Notes: a model not told the origin generated them from the letters alone. Counted from the first letter of the stretch, positions 28,101-37,451 are shown. The stretch is 64,000 nucleotides of DNA from Hyphomonas johnsonii MHS-2 (GCF_000685275.1 NZ_ARYK01000008.1:62001-126000); one strand, 5' to 3'. Numbers and translations are program-made.

Positions 28101-28265
28101 TCCGGGATGTCTCCCTTTCAGCCCGCCTCACCTGCCCGGCGGCAGGCTAGCGTCAAGCCCACCATGTTACAACCGGGTCGGCGCCTGACATCCGGTGAAG
28201 CGTATGGCTACGACTATATCTTCGATGTGGGACCGATGATTGCCATTCCGGCACCGGAATAGGGA

Positions 28266-29675
28266 TCAGACGCTGACCACCCGGCCGGGATTCATGATTC
28301 CGAGCGGGTCGAGGGCCTTCTTGATGGCGCGCATGGCTTCGGTGGCGGCGGGCGGGCGGATGCGGGCGAGTTCGTCGCGTTTCAGGCGGCCAACGCCGTG
28401 CTCGGCACTGATCGACCCGCCATGCGCCATCGTCTGGTCAAAGATGATGCGGGTGATGGCGGCGACGTGAGCCTTCAGGACCGGGGCGGTGGCTTCGGCA
28501 GGCTCGCAGACCGAATAGTGCAGGTTGCCGTCACCGACATGGCCGAAGATGACGAATTCGGCGCTGGGCACAATTTCCAGGACGGCGGCATTGCAGCTGT
28601 CGATGAAGGCCGGGATGCGGCTGACGGGCACGGCAATGTCCTGGTTGATGGCGGTGCCATAGGCCCGCTTGGACAGGGGGATGGTCTCGCGGATGTGCCA
28701 GAAGGACTGCGCCTGCGCCTTGCTGGCGGCGACGACACCGTCTTTCACGAGATCCTGCGCGAAGGCGGCTTCAAGTGCCTTTTCGAGCGCGGCGCGGGCG
28801 TGGGTTTCATCCACCATAGAGACTTCCATCAGGACGCGCCAAGGCAGGGCAGAGGGCAGTGGGTCGCGTGTGCCGGGCACGTCGGTCAGCACCATGTCGA
28901 CGGCGTTGACGGGAATGATTTCAAAACTGGTGACCGTGTCGCCCGCATGCTGGCGCACGAGGGCGAGCAGGGCGACGACGTCTTCCGTGCTGTCGCAGCA
29001 GACCCAGGCGCTGGCGCGCTGGACCTGCGGGAACAGTTTCAGCGTTGCGGCGGTGATCAGGCCGAGCGTGCCTTCGGCCCCGGCGAACAGGTGTTTCAGG
29101 TCATAGCCGGTATTGTTCTTGCGCAGGCCCGACAGGCCGTCCCAGACCTCGCCCGAGGGCAGGACGACTTCGAGGCCGAGGATCAGGTCGCGCATCATGC
29201 CGTAGCGCAGCACGTTGACGCCGCCGGCATTGGTGGAGATCAGGCCGCCGATCGTGGCGGTGCCTTCCGAGCCGAGAGACAGGGGGAAGAGACGCCCGGC
29301 CTCCTCGGCGGCGGCCTGCGCGGTGACGAGGGGCGCGCCGGCCTCGATGACGAGCGAATTGTTGAACGGATCGACGGACCGGACCGTGTTCATGCGGGTC
29401 ATGGAGACCACGATCTCGCCATGCGGCGTGCCGGCGTCGACCAGGCCGGTATTGCCGCCCTGCGGGGTCATGGCGACGTGGTGGGCAGCGCACAGCTTTA
29501 CCAGGGCGGCGGCTTCTGCGGTGCTGGCAGGGCGCGCGAGGAATGGCGTCTCGCCCGTAAATGTGCCGCGCCAGGGCGTGGACACTTCGCTGAGGCGTTC
29601 GGGATCCTCGCTCCAGCCTTTGGGGCCGAGCAGGTCCTTGGCAGCGGTGAGGAAGGCGGCGGGCGGCTGGGTCAT
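28266..29675 (-). CDS. FAD-linked oxidase, D-2-hydroxyacid dehydrogenase type
   Basis: Encodes 469 aa. A VAO/GlcD-family flavoprotein: FAD-binding region PASTAEAAALVKLCAAHHVAMTPQGGNTGLVDAG (4-30% into the chain), GRLFPLSLGSEGTATIGGLISTNAGG, KNNTGYDLKHLFAGAEGTLG, and the C-terminal domain with FGHVGDGNLHYSV and SAEHGVGRLKR, whose His residues bind a metal and the substrate carboxylate. Most like D-2-hydroxyglutarate/D-lactate dehydrogenases, passing electrons to ETF or quinone. The stop overlaps by ATGA the start region of the PaiB-like gene upstream, so the two are one operon. Confidence 0.9.
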   Translation of the reverse strand: MTQPPAAFLTAAKDLLGPKGWSEDPERLSEVSTPWRGTFTGETPFLARPASTAEAAALVKLCAAHHVAMTPQGGNTGLVDAGTPHGEIVVSMTRMNTVRSVDPFNNSLVIEAGAPLVTAQAAAEEAGRLFPLSLGSEGTATIGGLISTNAGGVNVLRYGMMRDLILGLEVVLPSGEVWDGLSGLRKNNTGYDLKHLFAGAEGTLGLITAATLKLFPQVQRASAWVCCDSTEDVVALLALVRQHAGDTVTSFEIIPVNAVDMVLTDVPGTRDPLPSALPWRVLMEVSMVDETHARAALEKALEAAFAQDLVKDGVVAASKAQAQSFWHIRETIPLSKRAYGTAINQDIAVPVSRIPAFIDSCNAAVLEIVPSAEFVIFGHVGDGNLHYSVCEPAEATAPVLKAHVAAITRIIFDQTMAHGGSISAEHGVGRLKRDELARIRPPAATEAMRAIKKALDPLGIMNPGRVVSV

Positions 29676-30289
29676 GATGAGAGTTTACGCATGTGATTGG
29701 CGATGGCGATACCTTCGTCGCGTTCCGACAGGGCGGCGATGACACCGTCCTGCGCCGATTGCGGCTTGTTCTGGCTGAGCTTGGTGATGCCTTCAAACCG
29801 GGAAGGGACGAGCGAGAAGGCACGGATGCCGGGCAGCATGGCGTCGAAGCGGCCTGGCGTCATCCTGGCGCGGGTCCAGGCCGGCTTGGGGGCGAGGCCG
29901 GATTCAAACAGGTCGGAGAGGTCGTCGAGCAGGCGGGTCGAGCCGGCCTTGTCCAGGTGTGTGACAGGGCCTTCTGCCTCGACCGAGAGATAATTCCATG
30001 TGCCGACCTGGTCTGGCAGCCCGTACCAGTCCGGCGAAACATAGGCGTGGTCGCCCGTGAAAACGACGAGGCTGCGATTGCCGGCAAGGAGGGCAGCCGT
30101 CACGGCGTTTCCGGCGGAGAGATGAAAGCGCAGCACCGGCAGGTCATCGGTTTCATCGAGCAGGACCGGCGCGTGGGCCGCGTGAACGTGCGTGCCGTCC
30201 GACGCGCAGACCAGCGCGAACGGGTGGGCGCGCGCACGGGCGACGAGCGTCTGGATACGGGTGTCGAGGAAGTGGCGGGCCGGGTGCAT
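29672..30289 (-). CDS. PaiB-like FMN-binding protein
   Basis: Encodes 205 aa, the PaiB family (FMN_bind_2): HAAHAPVLLDE, RFHLSAGNAVTAALLAGNRSLVVFTGDHAYVSPDWYG, then TWNYLSVEAEGPV and GITKLSQNKPQSAQDGVI near the end, all typical. The family was named as a negative regulator of sporulation genes in Bacillus, but the fold is a split-barrel flavin-binding domain and members in proteobacteria are probably redox or detoxification enzymes. Its stop overlaps the start of the FAD-linked dehydrogenase gene (29672-29675). Confidence 0.9.
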   Translation of the reverse strand: MHPARHFLDTRIQTLVARARAHPFALVCASDGTHVHAAHAPVLLDETDDLPVLRFHLSAGNAVTAALLAGNRSLVVFTGDHAYVSPDWYGLPDQVGTWNYLSVEAEGPVTHLDKAGSTRLLDDLSDLFESGLAPKPAWTRARMTPGRFDAMLPGIRAFSLVPSRFEGITKLSQNKPQSAQDGVIAALSERDEGIAIANHMRKLSS

Positions 30290-30339
30290 GCGCGTGGCTT
30301 AGCAGAGGTGGTGAGGGCGCGCGAGTGGGATGGTCGGGG

Positions 30340-31281
30340 TCAGTCGCGGTGGGCGGCGCGGGCGAGGCGATCATTGATCGCTTCGCCGAGGCCGGTGTGC
30401 GGGATGGGTGCCACGGCGATGCGGTCGAAGCGGGCATCGAGGGCGCGCAGCATGGCGAACAGGTTCGCGGCGGCCTCGGCCAGGTCGCCGGTGGGGGAGA
30501 GGTTGCCTTCCCGCGGGCAATGGTCGCCGAAGCCGAGATAGCCTTCGCCGGACATCGGGGTGGCAGCGTCGAGGCGAAGGGCGGCGCGGGGGGCATAGTG
30601 GCTCTTCATCTGGCCGGGAGACGTGATGCCGGCGTCGGTGCCAGGACGGGCGAAGGTGACGCCAAGCGCGTCCTCGATCATGGCGGTCTCGAGCGCGCCG
30701 GCGCGCAGGAGCCTGGGCGTCTCGCCGGTGAAGTCCACGATGGTCGACTCGATGCCCATGGCGCAGGGGCCGCCATCCAGGATCAGCGCGATCCGGTCGG
30801 CGAGATCGGCGAGGACATGGGCAGGCGTCGTGGGACTGATATGGCCCGACCGGTTGGCCGAGGGGGCGACGAGCGGGCCGCCGAACGTGTCGAGCAGGGC
30901 CTGCGCGACGGGGTGGACCGGGCGGCGCAGGGCAATCGTGTCGAGACCGGCGCGGGCCAGGTCGCAGACGCTACCCGTGGCCGCCACGGGTAGGACAAGG
31001 GTCAGCGGGCCGGGCCAGAAGCGCTCGGCGGCCGCGCGGGCCAGCGGAGTGAACACGGCCTCGCGTTCGGCCATCGCCTGGGAGGCGACATGGGCGATCA
31101 GCGGGTTGAAGCGCGGCCGGCCCTTGGCGGCGTAGAGCCCGGCGACGGCATCCGGATTGGCAGCGTCGCAGGCGAGGCCGTAGACGGTCTCGGTGGGCAT
31201 GGCGACGAGCCCGCCTGTGCGCAGGATGTCTGCAGCACGGGCCAGGGTGTCCGGCGTCGGGAGGACGATCTTCGCGGTCAT
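30340..31281 (-). CDS. tsaC: L-threonylcarbamoyladenylate synthase
   Basis: Encodes 313 aa from MTAKIVLPTPDTL; the open frame continues upstream into the neighbour, but family starts lie here. The YrdC domain makes threonylcarbamoyl-AMP from Thr, bicarbonate and ATP for the t6A37 modification of ANN-decoding tRNAs. Motifs: GLVAMPTETVYGLACDA, AAKGRPRFNPLIAHV, WPGPLTLVLP and SANRSGHISPTTPAHVL. The C-terminal 100 residues correspond to the extra Sua5 domain (ITSPGQMKSHYAPRA), so this is the long Sua5 form rather than the short TsaC. Confidence 0.93.
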   Translation of the reverse strand: MTAKIVLPTPDTLARAADILRTGGLVAMPTETVYGLACDAANPDAVAGLYAAKGRPRFNPLIAHVASQAMAEREAVFTPLARAAAERFWPGPLTLVLPVAATGSVCDLARAGLDTIALRRPVHPVAQALLDTFGGPLVAPSANRSGHISPTTPAHVLADLADRIALILDGGPCAMGIESTIVDFTGETPRLLRAGALETAMIEDALGVTFARPGTDAGITSPGQMKSHYAPRAALRLDAATPMSGEGYLGFGDHCPREGNLSPTGDLAEAAANLFAMLRALDARFDRIAVAPIPHTGLGEAINDRLARAAHRD

Positions 31282-31309
31282 GGCCGCGGCCTTAGCACTG
31301 GCGGGCCGG

Positions 31310-32542
31310 TTACGGAACAGGCTTGCGCGTGGCCTGGCCGGTGACCGTGACGGTGACATTGTCGCTGACCCAGCTGGCTTCGGGGTCTGATATCTGGCCG
31401 AGATTCAGGGACTTGCGGGAGAACACGGCTTCGCCGGTCAGCGTTGCCACGTCGTCCTTGATGACGAGCGTGAAGTCGAGCGGCACTTTGGCGCGGCTTT
31501 TCTTCAGCTGCAGCGTCGCGGTCGCCGTGTAGCCGCTGGCGGTGGCCGCAAAGTCGGACAAGGTGGCGGTCGCGACGGGGTAATTGCTGATGTCGAACCA
31601 TTCCGGGGCACGGAGGCTGTCATTGTACAGCTTCTTGCCGGTCTTTCCCGAGCCGGTCGGGATGGTCACCTCGACATGGGAATCGACAAGGTTGTCCGGA
31701 TAGAAGGCGACATTGGCCGTCCAGCCACTGAACGTGCCGGAGAATTCCTTGCCGTCATGGACGCCCGAAAAGCGGATTTCGGATCTTGCATAGTCGACAT
31801 CCCAGTTCGCCGCGATCGGCGCATCGGTCACGGGTGCCGGAAGGGCATTGGACGGCGGCAGCTGGCGCATGGATGGTGACGGCGACAGGGCCTGACCGAT
31901 CAGGGGCGCGCCGGCGATGGCCGCAAACAGCAGGGCAGCGCCGCCGAAAGCCACCAGGAAACCGCGCGCAGGCTGGCGCGGGGGCTGGGTCTTGCCGAAA
32001 AAGAACGGGAACATGCGCTTGAGCACGCCTTCGTCGGGCGAGAATTCATGCTTCAGCGCGCCGCCGACATGCAGCACCAGCAGCGCGATGATGACCCATG
32101 CGCCTTTTGAATGCAGGAATTCGAGGACCTGGTGCACGGGTTTGTTGCCCCTGAGACCCGACAGGAACGGCAGTTCAGGCCAGCTGACTGTTCCGTACAG
32201 GACCGTCGGCACGCGGAAATCGGTGGTCGATACGATTGCCCATCCGAGCAGCGGCATCAGGACCATCAGGGCGTAGAGCCCGATATGGACGAAGTGCGAT
32301 GCGCGCTTTTCCAGGGGGCGCATGCGGGAGGGCAGGGCCGGGGGCGGGTTCATGACCCGCCAGATGATGCGGGCGACGGTGAGGATCAGGATCGTGATGC
32401 CGACCGACTTGTGCAGCTGGTAGCGGGTCTCGTTGTCTTCCATGTTCCAGCCAAGCCAGATCATGAAAAGGATGAGTGCCGCGATCGCCCAGTGAAGGCC
32501 GATCGCGACAATCGTGTACCTGGAGATGCTGTTTCGAAACAT
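31310..32542 (-). CDS. Cytochrome b561-YceI fusion protein
   Basis: Encodes 410 aa. Residues 1-180 are a cytochrome b561: SRYTIVAIGLHWAIAALILFMIWLGW, RYQLHKSVGITILILTVARIIWRV, ASHFVHIGLYALMVLMPLLGWAI, HSKGAWVIIALLVLHVGGALKHEF, with candidate heme His in each. A short linker with a further membrane helix (FGGAALLFAAIAGAP) leads to a YceI domain (about 245-410): WDVDYARSEIRFSG, GTFSGWTANVAFYPDN and FDISNYPVATATL. YceI barrels bind isoprenoid lipids such as ubiquinone-like molecules, so the fusion plausibly links a quinone carrier to heme redox chemistry. The next upstream gene encodes a separate YceI lipoprotein. Confidence 0.92.
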   Translation of the reverse strand: MFRNSISRYTIVAIGLHWAIAALILFMIWLGWNMEDNETRYQLHKSVGITILILTVARIIWRVMNPPPALPSRMRPLEKRASHFVHIGLYALMVLMPLLGWAIVSTTDFRVPTVLYGTVSWPELPFLSGLRGNKPVHQVLEFLHSKGAWVIIALLVLHVGGALKHEFSPDEGVLKRMFPFFFGKTQPPRQPARGFLVAFGGAALLFAAIAGAPLIGQALSPSPSMRQLPPSNALPAPVTDAPIAANWDVDYARSEIRFSGVHDGKEFSGTFSGWTANVAFYPDNLVDSHVEVTIPTGSGKTGKKLYNDSLRAPEWFDISNYPVATATLSDFAATASGYTATATLQLKKSRAKVPLDFTLVIKDDVATLTGEAVFSRKSLNLGQISDPEASWVSDNVTVTVTGQATRKPVP

Positions 32543-32559
32543 CGCTGGGGATGACCGGA

Positions 32560-33285
32560 CTATTCCTCGGTGGGCGCCTGGGCGGGGACGACTTCGTCGA
32601 ACTCGGCCTCGATGATCACCTCGACTTCGTCACCGACATAAGGTGCGCCGACGGTCTGGCCGAAATCGGACCGGTTGAGCGTTGCCGTTGCCGAGAAACC
32701 GATATGGTCTGCTTCCGGGGCCCACGGGAAATTGGTGACGCCGTTGTATTTCACGTCGAGCGTGACCGGCTTGGTCACCCCCAGAAAGGACAGGTCGCCA
32801 GTGACGGTGCCGGTATCGGGGCCGGTCGTGGTGATCGATGTCGACTGGAAGGTGATTTCAGGAAACTCGCCTGCGTTGAGATAATCCGGGCTGTTGGCTA
32901 TTTCCTCGTTGAAGCCGTCATAGGGGCTGTCGGGGTGCCCAGCCTTGAAGTCGCCCGGATAGTGGGTTTCGACGGAAAGCGGATTGATCGTTGCGCTGAC
33001 CGACGTCAGCGACGCGTCGTCCGGATTGAACTCGATCGTCGCGTCAAACTGGGTGAAGCGGGCCGTGTAGTTGGACATGCCGAGGTGGCTTACCCGCCAG
33101 ATCAGCGACGCATGATTAGGATCAAGGTGGTAGGTGGCAGCCTTGGCGTATGTGACTTCGGCGGCTGGCGCGGCGGTGAGCGTGGCTTCGGCCACGACCG
33201 GGGCTTCAGCCGTGTTTGTCGAGGTGGCCGGGCCACCACAGGCGACGAGTGCGAGTGCGGATGCGGAAATGAGTAGCAGGCGCAT
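32560..33285 (-). CDS. YceI-family lipoprotein
   Basis: Encodes 241 aa from MRLLLISASALALVAC: lipoprotein signal, Cys about 16. The mature YceI lipocalin-like domain: YHLDPNHASLIWRVSHLGMSNYTARFTQFDATIEF, VSATINPLSVETHYPGDF, LNAGEFPEITFQSTSI, GDLSFLGVTKPVTLDVKYNG. The family binds long isoprenoid chains in the periplasm. Encoded 17 bp before the b561-YceI fusion, so the two form an operon and probably share the same ligand. The start is favoured by AAGGAG five to six bases upstream. Confidence 0.92.
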   Translation of the reverse strand: MRLLLISASALALVACGGPATSTNTAEAPVVAEATLTAAPAAEVTYAKAATYHLDPNHASLIWRVSHLGMSNYTARFTQFDATIEFNPDDASLTSVSATINPLSVETHYPGDFKAGHPDSPYDGFNEEIANSPDYLNAGEFPEITFQSTSITTTGPDTGTVTGDLSFLGVTKPVTLDVKYNGVTNFPWAPEADHIGFSATATLNRSDFGQTVGAPYVGDEVEVIIEAEFDEVVPAQAPTEE

Positions 33286-33410
33286 TGAATACTCCTTGGT
33301 AAGGGCAGGGATCATGGTTTGAACGGATATGGTCTGCTCTTGGACCTTGGCCACAGGCGCGTTAACAGCTTATCCCGAATAAGTGCTATTCACAATCTGG
33401 AGATCGGCCC

Positions 33411-35183
33411 ATGGCCTACGATGCCCCCATCGCAGAGATGACCTTCACGCTCGAAGCCGTCGCCGGCCTGAACCGGCTTGAGGGTCTTCCGGAATTCGCT
33501 GCGTATGACGCCGACCTGCTGGCGCCGATCCTCGAAGAGGCGGCAAAGCTCGCCCGCGATGTGCTGGCGCCGCTGAACCAGTCCGGCGATTCGACCGGCG
33601 CGGTGTTGACCGAAGACGGCGTGAAAGCCGCTCCGGGGTTTGCTGAAGCCTATGCCGCGTTCCGCGATGGCGGCTGGATGGGCCTGACGGCGCCCGAAGA
33701 ATGGGGCGGACAGGGCCTGCCCAAGGCCCTGTCGCTGGCCGTGATGGAGATGTTCCACGCCGCCAACATGGCATTCGGCCTTTGCCCGCTGCTCAGCTTC
33801 GGGGCGATCGAGGCGCTGCTGGCGCATGGCACGGACGAATTGAAGGCGGCCTACCTGCCCAATCTCGTTTCCGGCACATGGACAGGCACGATGAACCTGA
33901 CCGAGCCGCAGGCGGGCAGTGATGTCGGCGCGCTGAAATCAAAAGCCGTGCCCAACGCGGATGGCAGCTATGCCATCAGTGGACAGAAAATCTACATCAC
34001 CTGGGGCGACCATGATGTCGCCGAGAACATCGTGCATCTCGTGCTGGCGCGCCTGCCGGATGCGCCAGCGGGCTCGCGCGGCGTGTCGCTGTTCCTGGTG
34101 CCGAAATTCCTGCCGAACGCGGATGGCAGCCTCGGCGCGCGCAATGGGGCCAAATGCATCGGGCTTGAAAAGAAGATGGGCATCCACGCCTCGCCGACCT
34201 GCGTGATGGAATATGACGGCGCGACCGGCTGGCTGATCGGCGAGGAGAACCGGGGGCTGGCCTGCATGTTCACGATGATGAACGCGGCGCGTCTGAATGT
34301 CGGCCTGCAGGGCGTGGCTGTCGGTGAGGCCGCTTACCAGACGGCGTTCGCCTACGCGCAGGACCGCAAGCAGGGCAAGGTGGAAGGCGTCGACGGGCCG
34401 GCGCCGATCCTGCACCATGCTGACGTACGCCGGACGCTGACCACGATGCGGGCCCGCGTCGCGGCGGCGCGGGCGATCTGCTACGCATGCGCGGTGGCCG
34501 CCGACCTGGCCGAAGCCGCGCCTGACGCGAATGTGCGGGCGGCGGCGAAGCTGCGCGAGGACCTGCTGACGCCGATTGCCAAGGCCTGGTCGAGTGACAT
34601 GGGCGTGGAAGTGGCCAGCATGGGCGTGCAGGTGCATGGCGGCATGGGCTTCATGAACGAGACACTGGCGGCGCAGCTTTACCGCGATGCGCGGATTGCG
34701 CCGATCTATGAAGGCACCAACGGTATCCAGGCGATTGACCTTGTCGGGCGCAAGCTGAGCGGCACGAACGGCGAGTCGATGCGCGTGATGCTGGGCGAGG
34801 TCGAGGCCTCGGCCGCGGCGGCGCGGGCGACCAATGATCCGCAGCTGGTGCAGATTGCCGACCGGCTGAAGGCGGGCGCCGACGCGCTGCGCGAAGCGAG
34901 CGACTGGATGCTGGCGCAGATGAAAAGCCGCGAACAGGACAAGGCGCTGGCCGGGGCGACGGCCTATCTCGAACTCGCCGGCGACGTGATCGGTGGGCAT
35001 TTCCTGACGCGGGCGGCGGTGGCGGCACGCAGCAGCGATGGCGCGGCACGGGCGCGGCGACTGGCGCTGGCAGGCTTTTTCGCGGAGACGGCGCTGGCCT
35101 CGGCACCGGGCCGCGTGGCGGGCATCACCGAAGGGGGATCAAAGTTCCTCGACAATTCGGAAGCCCTGTTCGGGATCGCCTGA
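33411..35183 (+). CDS. Acyl-CoA dehydrogenase, long form (about 590 aa)
   Basis: Encodes 590 aa, of the larger FAD-dependent acyl-CoA dehydrogenase group with an extra C-terminal helical domain (the DmdC-like/AcdA type). Motifs: NLTEPQAGSDVGALKSKAV, ITWGDHDVAENIVHLVLARL, GIHASPTCVMEYDGATGWLIGEENRGL, NVGLQGVAVGEAAYQTAFAYA and QVHGGMGFMNETLAAQLYRDARI with YEGTNGIQAIDLVGRK. The C-terminal 120 residues are the DUF1974/acyl-CoA dehydrogenase C2-type bundle. Substrate cannot be read; both methylmercaptopropionyl-CoA and medium/long acyl-CoAs are handled by relatives. Divergent from the YceI operon over 125 bp. Confidence 0.9.
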   Translation: MAYDAPIAEMTFTLEAVAGLNRLEGLPEFAAYDADLLAPILEEAAKLARDVLAPLNQSGDSTGAVLTEDGVKAAPGFAEAYAAFRDGGWMGLTAPEEWGGQGLPKALSLAVMEMFHAANMAFGLCPLLSFGAIEALLAHGTDELKAAYLPNLVSGTWTGTMNLTEPQAGSDVGALKSKAVPNADGSYAISGQKIYITWGDHDVAENIVHLVLARLPDAPAGSRGVSLFLVPKFLPNADGSLGARNGAKCIGLEKKMGIHASPTCVMEYDGATGWLIGEENRGLACMFTMMNAARLNVGLQGVAVGEAAYQTAFAYAQDRKQGKVEGVDGPAPILHHADVRRTLTTMRARVAAARAICYACAVAADLAEAAPDANVRAAAKLREDLLTPIAKAWSSDMGVEVASMGVQVHGGMGFMNETLAAQLYRDARIAPIYEGTNGIQAIDLVGRKLSGTNGESMRVMLGEVEASAAAARATNDPQLVQIADRLKAGADALREASDWMLAQMKSREQDKALAGATAYLELAGDVIGGHFLTRAAVAARSSDGAARARRLALAGFFAETALASAPGRVAGITEGGSKFLDNSEALFGIA

Positions 35184-35189
35184 ACCAGG

Positions 35190-36371
35190 TCAGCCCGGCA
35201 GTTTCGGCAAGGCGAGCAAGCAGAGCGCCGATCCGCACGACACCGCTGCTGCGATGGCGGCCAGCGGTGCAATCCCCAGCGTGACGAAGGGCGCGGCCAC
35301 AGCGGTTCCCGCTGCGGTCGTGGACAGGATGGCCACGAGCACCAGGGCCGCGCCGCGTGCGTCGTCTCCGTTCGCGGCCAGAATGGCGCGGAAAAACCCC
35401 GGCGGGCCGCGCAGGCCAAGCCCGAGGTTCACGGGCACGAACAGGATGGCGAGCGCCAGAGGATGGGTTCCGCCGACCAGGCCATAGGCCGCGAGCGCCA
35501 CCAGGCCCGCCGCTGACAGCCATGTGCCGAACACGATCATGGGTTCAGCGCCGAACCGGTCGGCGAGCCGTCCGGCGACATTCGACCCGATGATGAACAC
35601 GGTGATGCCGGTGACCTGCATGATGATGAAATCGTTCAGGGTGCCGTCCAGCCCCTTGGTGATCATGGCAGGTGCGCCGAACACGAAGATCAGCAGGCCG
35701 CCCAGCGTGAATGCCTGGCTGAGCGCGTAGCGCAGGAAGACAGGGCTGGTCGCGAGGCGAAGGTAGCTGCCGGCGCCGCGTGTCGGGTCAGGCGGCGGCA
35801 GGCGGTGGCGCAGCATGGCAACCAGCGCGGCGACCACGCAGCTCAGTCCGCCGATCAGGATGAAGGAACTCTTCCAGCCGAAGGCGACCAGCAGCCAGAC
35901 GCCGATGACGGGCGCGAGAGCCGGCACGAGGGATTCCACACTGGCCATGACGCCGAGCGCGTGCACGGCGCGGGCCTCGCTGAACAGGGCGCGGATCATG
36001 CCGGGTGCAAACACGGCAGCGGCCGAACCGGTGAGGCCCTGGGCGAAGCGCAGGCCGACCAGTACCGGCAGCGATGGCGCAAGGACACAGGCCAGCGAGA
36101 TGATGGCGTAGGCGATGAAGGACAGGACGAGGAGGTTGCGCTGGTCGAAATGCGCGCCGAGTTCGCCATAGAGGACAAGCCCGACACAGCCGCCTGCAAC
36201 GAAGGCAGCGAGGACGAGCTGGGCCATGGCCTGGCTGCCGCCCAGCGTGTCCGGCAGGCCCGGTACGGCGGGCAGGACAAGGTCGGTTCCGGCGATGCCC
36301 AGCGTCGTGCCGATGATCAGCAGCGCAAAGGCCAGCACGGGTGTCGAGAGGGGGGCGGCTGGCTGGGTCAT
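35190..36371 (-). CDS. MFS transporter, Bcr/CflA-like multidrug efflux type
   Basis: Encodes 393 aa with twelve predicted membrane helices. Family marks: D-L-V-L-P-A-V-P near the end of helix 1, GLRFAQGLTGSAAAVFAPGMIRALFSE (motif C-like) and the cytoplasmic loop GRLADRFGAEPMIVFG. These fit drug:H+ antiporters of the Bcr/CflA group. The start at 36371 is chosen by alignment to the family; an upstream ATG at 36413 would add 14 residues. No ribosome-binding site is clear for either. Converges with the acyl-CoA dehydrogenase gene (6-bp gap). Confidence 0.83.
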   Translation of the reverse strand: MTQPAAPLSTPVLAFALLIIGTTLGIAGTDLVLPAVPGLPDTLGGSQAMAQLVLAAFVAGGCVGLVLYGELGAHFDQRNLLVLSFIAYAIISLACVLAPSLPVLVGLRFAQGLTGSAAAVFAPGMIRALFSEARAVHALGVMASVESLVPALAPVIGVWLLVAFGWKSSFILIGGLSCVVAALVAMLRHRLPPPDPTRGAGSYLRLATSPVFLRYALSQAFTLGGLLIFVFGAPAMITKGLDGTLNDFIIMQVTGITVFIIGSNVAGRLADRFGAEPMIVFGTWLSAAGLVALAAYGLVGGTHPLALAILFVPVNLGLGLRGPPGFFRAILAANGDDARGAALVLVAILSTTAAGTAVAAPFVTLGIAPLAAIAAAVSCGSALCLLALPKLPG

Positions 36372-36479
36372 CGACGCGGGCTTATGGATGAAGCTGTCCG
36401 GCGTGTCGACCATCAGTTGCGACGGGCAGGGCGCAACTGTAAGAGGTGCCGAAACAGCCGCAGGAGGCATTGTCCGGCC

Positions 36480-37451
36480 ATGGCGTGGACCAAGACCTAT
36501 TCCGGCGCCGAGCCGATGCGCGTCAACAAGTGGCTGGCGACCGAGGGCGTGTGCTCGCGGCGCGAGGCCGACGCGCTGATCGAGAAGGGCCTCGTCAAGA
36601 TCAATGGCGAAGTGCTGACCGAGGCAGGCTACAGGATCGAGGACGGGCAGACGCTGACCCTGACCGAAAAGGCGGCGCGGCGGCTGGACAACCAGCTTTC
36701 CCTGATGTTCCACAAGCCGGTCGGCATCGTGTCGGGCACGCCCGAGCCGGGCGAGATACCGGCCGTGCGGCTGATTACCGAAGACACCCTGTCAGGCCGG
36801 GCCCACGCCATTCCGGGGCGCAACAACCGGCTGGCCCCGCTCGGTCGGCTCGACAAGGATTCGCACGGCCTGCTGATCCTGTCGGAGGACGGCGTGCTGG
36901 CGAAGGCGCTGATCGGGCCGGAGAGCAAGCTGGAGAAGGAATACCACGTCAAGGTGCGCGGCGACGTCACCGAGGACAAGCTGGTGAAGCTGCGCCACGG
37001 CCTGGAACTGGACGGGCGGCAATTGCGGCCGGCGGCGGTGACGGTGATCAAGGGCAACGAGCTGAAATTCATCCTGCGCGAGGGCCGCAACCGGCAGATC
37101 CGGCGGATGTGCGACCTGGTGGACCTGCGCGTGATCGACCTGATACGTGTGCGGATCGGGCCGCTGGAGCTGGCTGGCCTGCCGGAAGGCAAGTGGCGTC
37201 CGATCAGCGGACGCGAGCGTGACGAGCTGCTGCGCTGGGAGGCGCAGGGGTTCTCGGCAGCGCCGGCGGTGCCTGTCGAGGTCGTGCCGCAGCGGCGTCC
37301 GCCGCCTCCGGGCAAGCGGCCGGGCGGGGCAGGCAAGAAACCGGCCGGCAAGCCGCGCGGCGATGCCCCAGCGTCGTCCAAGCCGAAGCCGAACGAGCCG
37401 AAATTCAAGCGGACGAAGCTCGCCCCGCGCAAGCGCACACCGCTCAAATAG
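36480..37451 (+). CDS. 23S rRNA pseudouridine synthase, RluF-like
   Basis: Encodes 323 aa. An S4 domain (MRVNKWLATEGVCSRREADALIEKG, residues 13-37) is followed by the RsuA-family catalytic domain: MFHKPVGIVSGTP, GRLDKDSHGLLILSEDG with the catalytic Asp, EKEYHVKVRG, EGRNRQIRRMCDLVDLRVIDLIRVRIGP. These match RluF, which modifies U2604 of 23S rRNA, better than RluB or RsuA. A basic, disordered C-terminal tail of about 75 residues (KRPGGAGKKPAGKPRG) is a common addition. Divergent from the MFS gene. Confidence 0.93.
   Translation: MAWTKTYSGAEPMRVNKWLATEGVCSRREADALIEKGLVKINGEVLTEAGYRIEDGQTLTLTEKAARRLDNQLSLMFHKPVGIVSGTPEPGEIPAVRLITEDTLSGRAHAIPGRNNRLAPLGRLDKDSHGLLILSEDGVLAKALIGPESKLEKEYHVKVRGDVTEDKLVKLRHGLELDGRQLRPAAVTVIKGNELKFILREGRNRQIRRMCDLVDLRVIDLIRVRIGPLELAGLPEGKWRPISGRERDELLRWEAQGFSAAPAVPVEVVPQRRPPPPGKRPGGAGKKPAGKPRGDAPASSKPKPNEPKFKRTKLAPRKRTPLK

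Noticed and set aside
27220..28131. 303-aa minus-strand frame covering the CPBP gene
   Set aside because: Composition is Arg/Pro-rich shadow sequence; the overlapping 207-aa frame has the CPBP motifs and membrane helices.
36372..36713. Longer N-terminus for the MFS transporter
   Set aside because: The extra residues overlap the start of the divergent RluF-like gene and are not seen in the family; only a 14-residue extension to 36413 remains possible.
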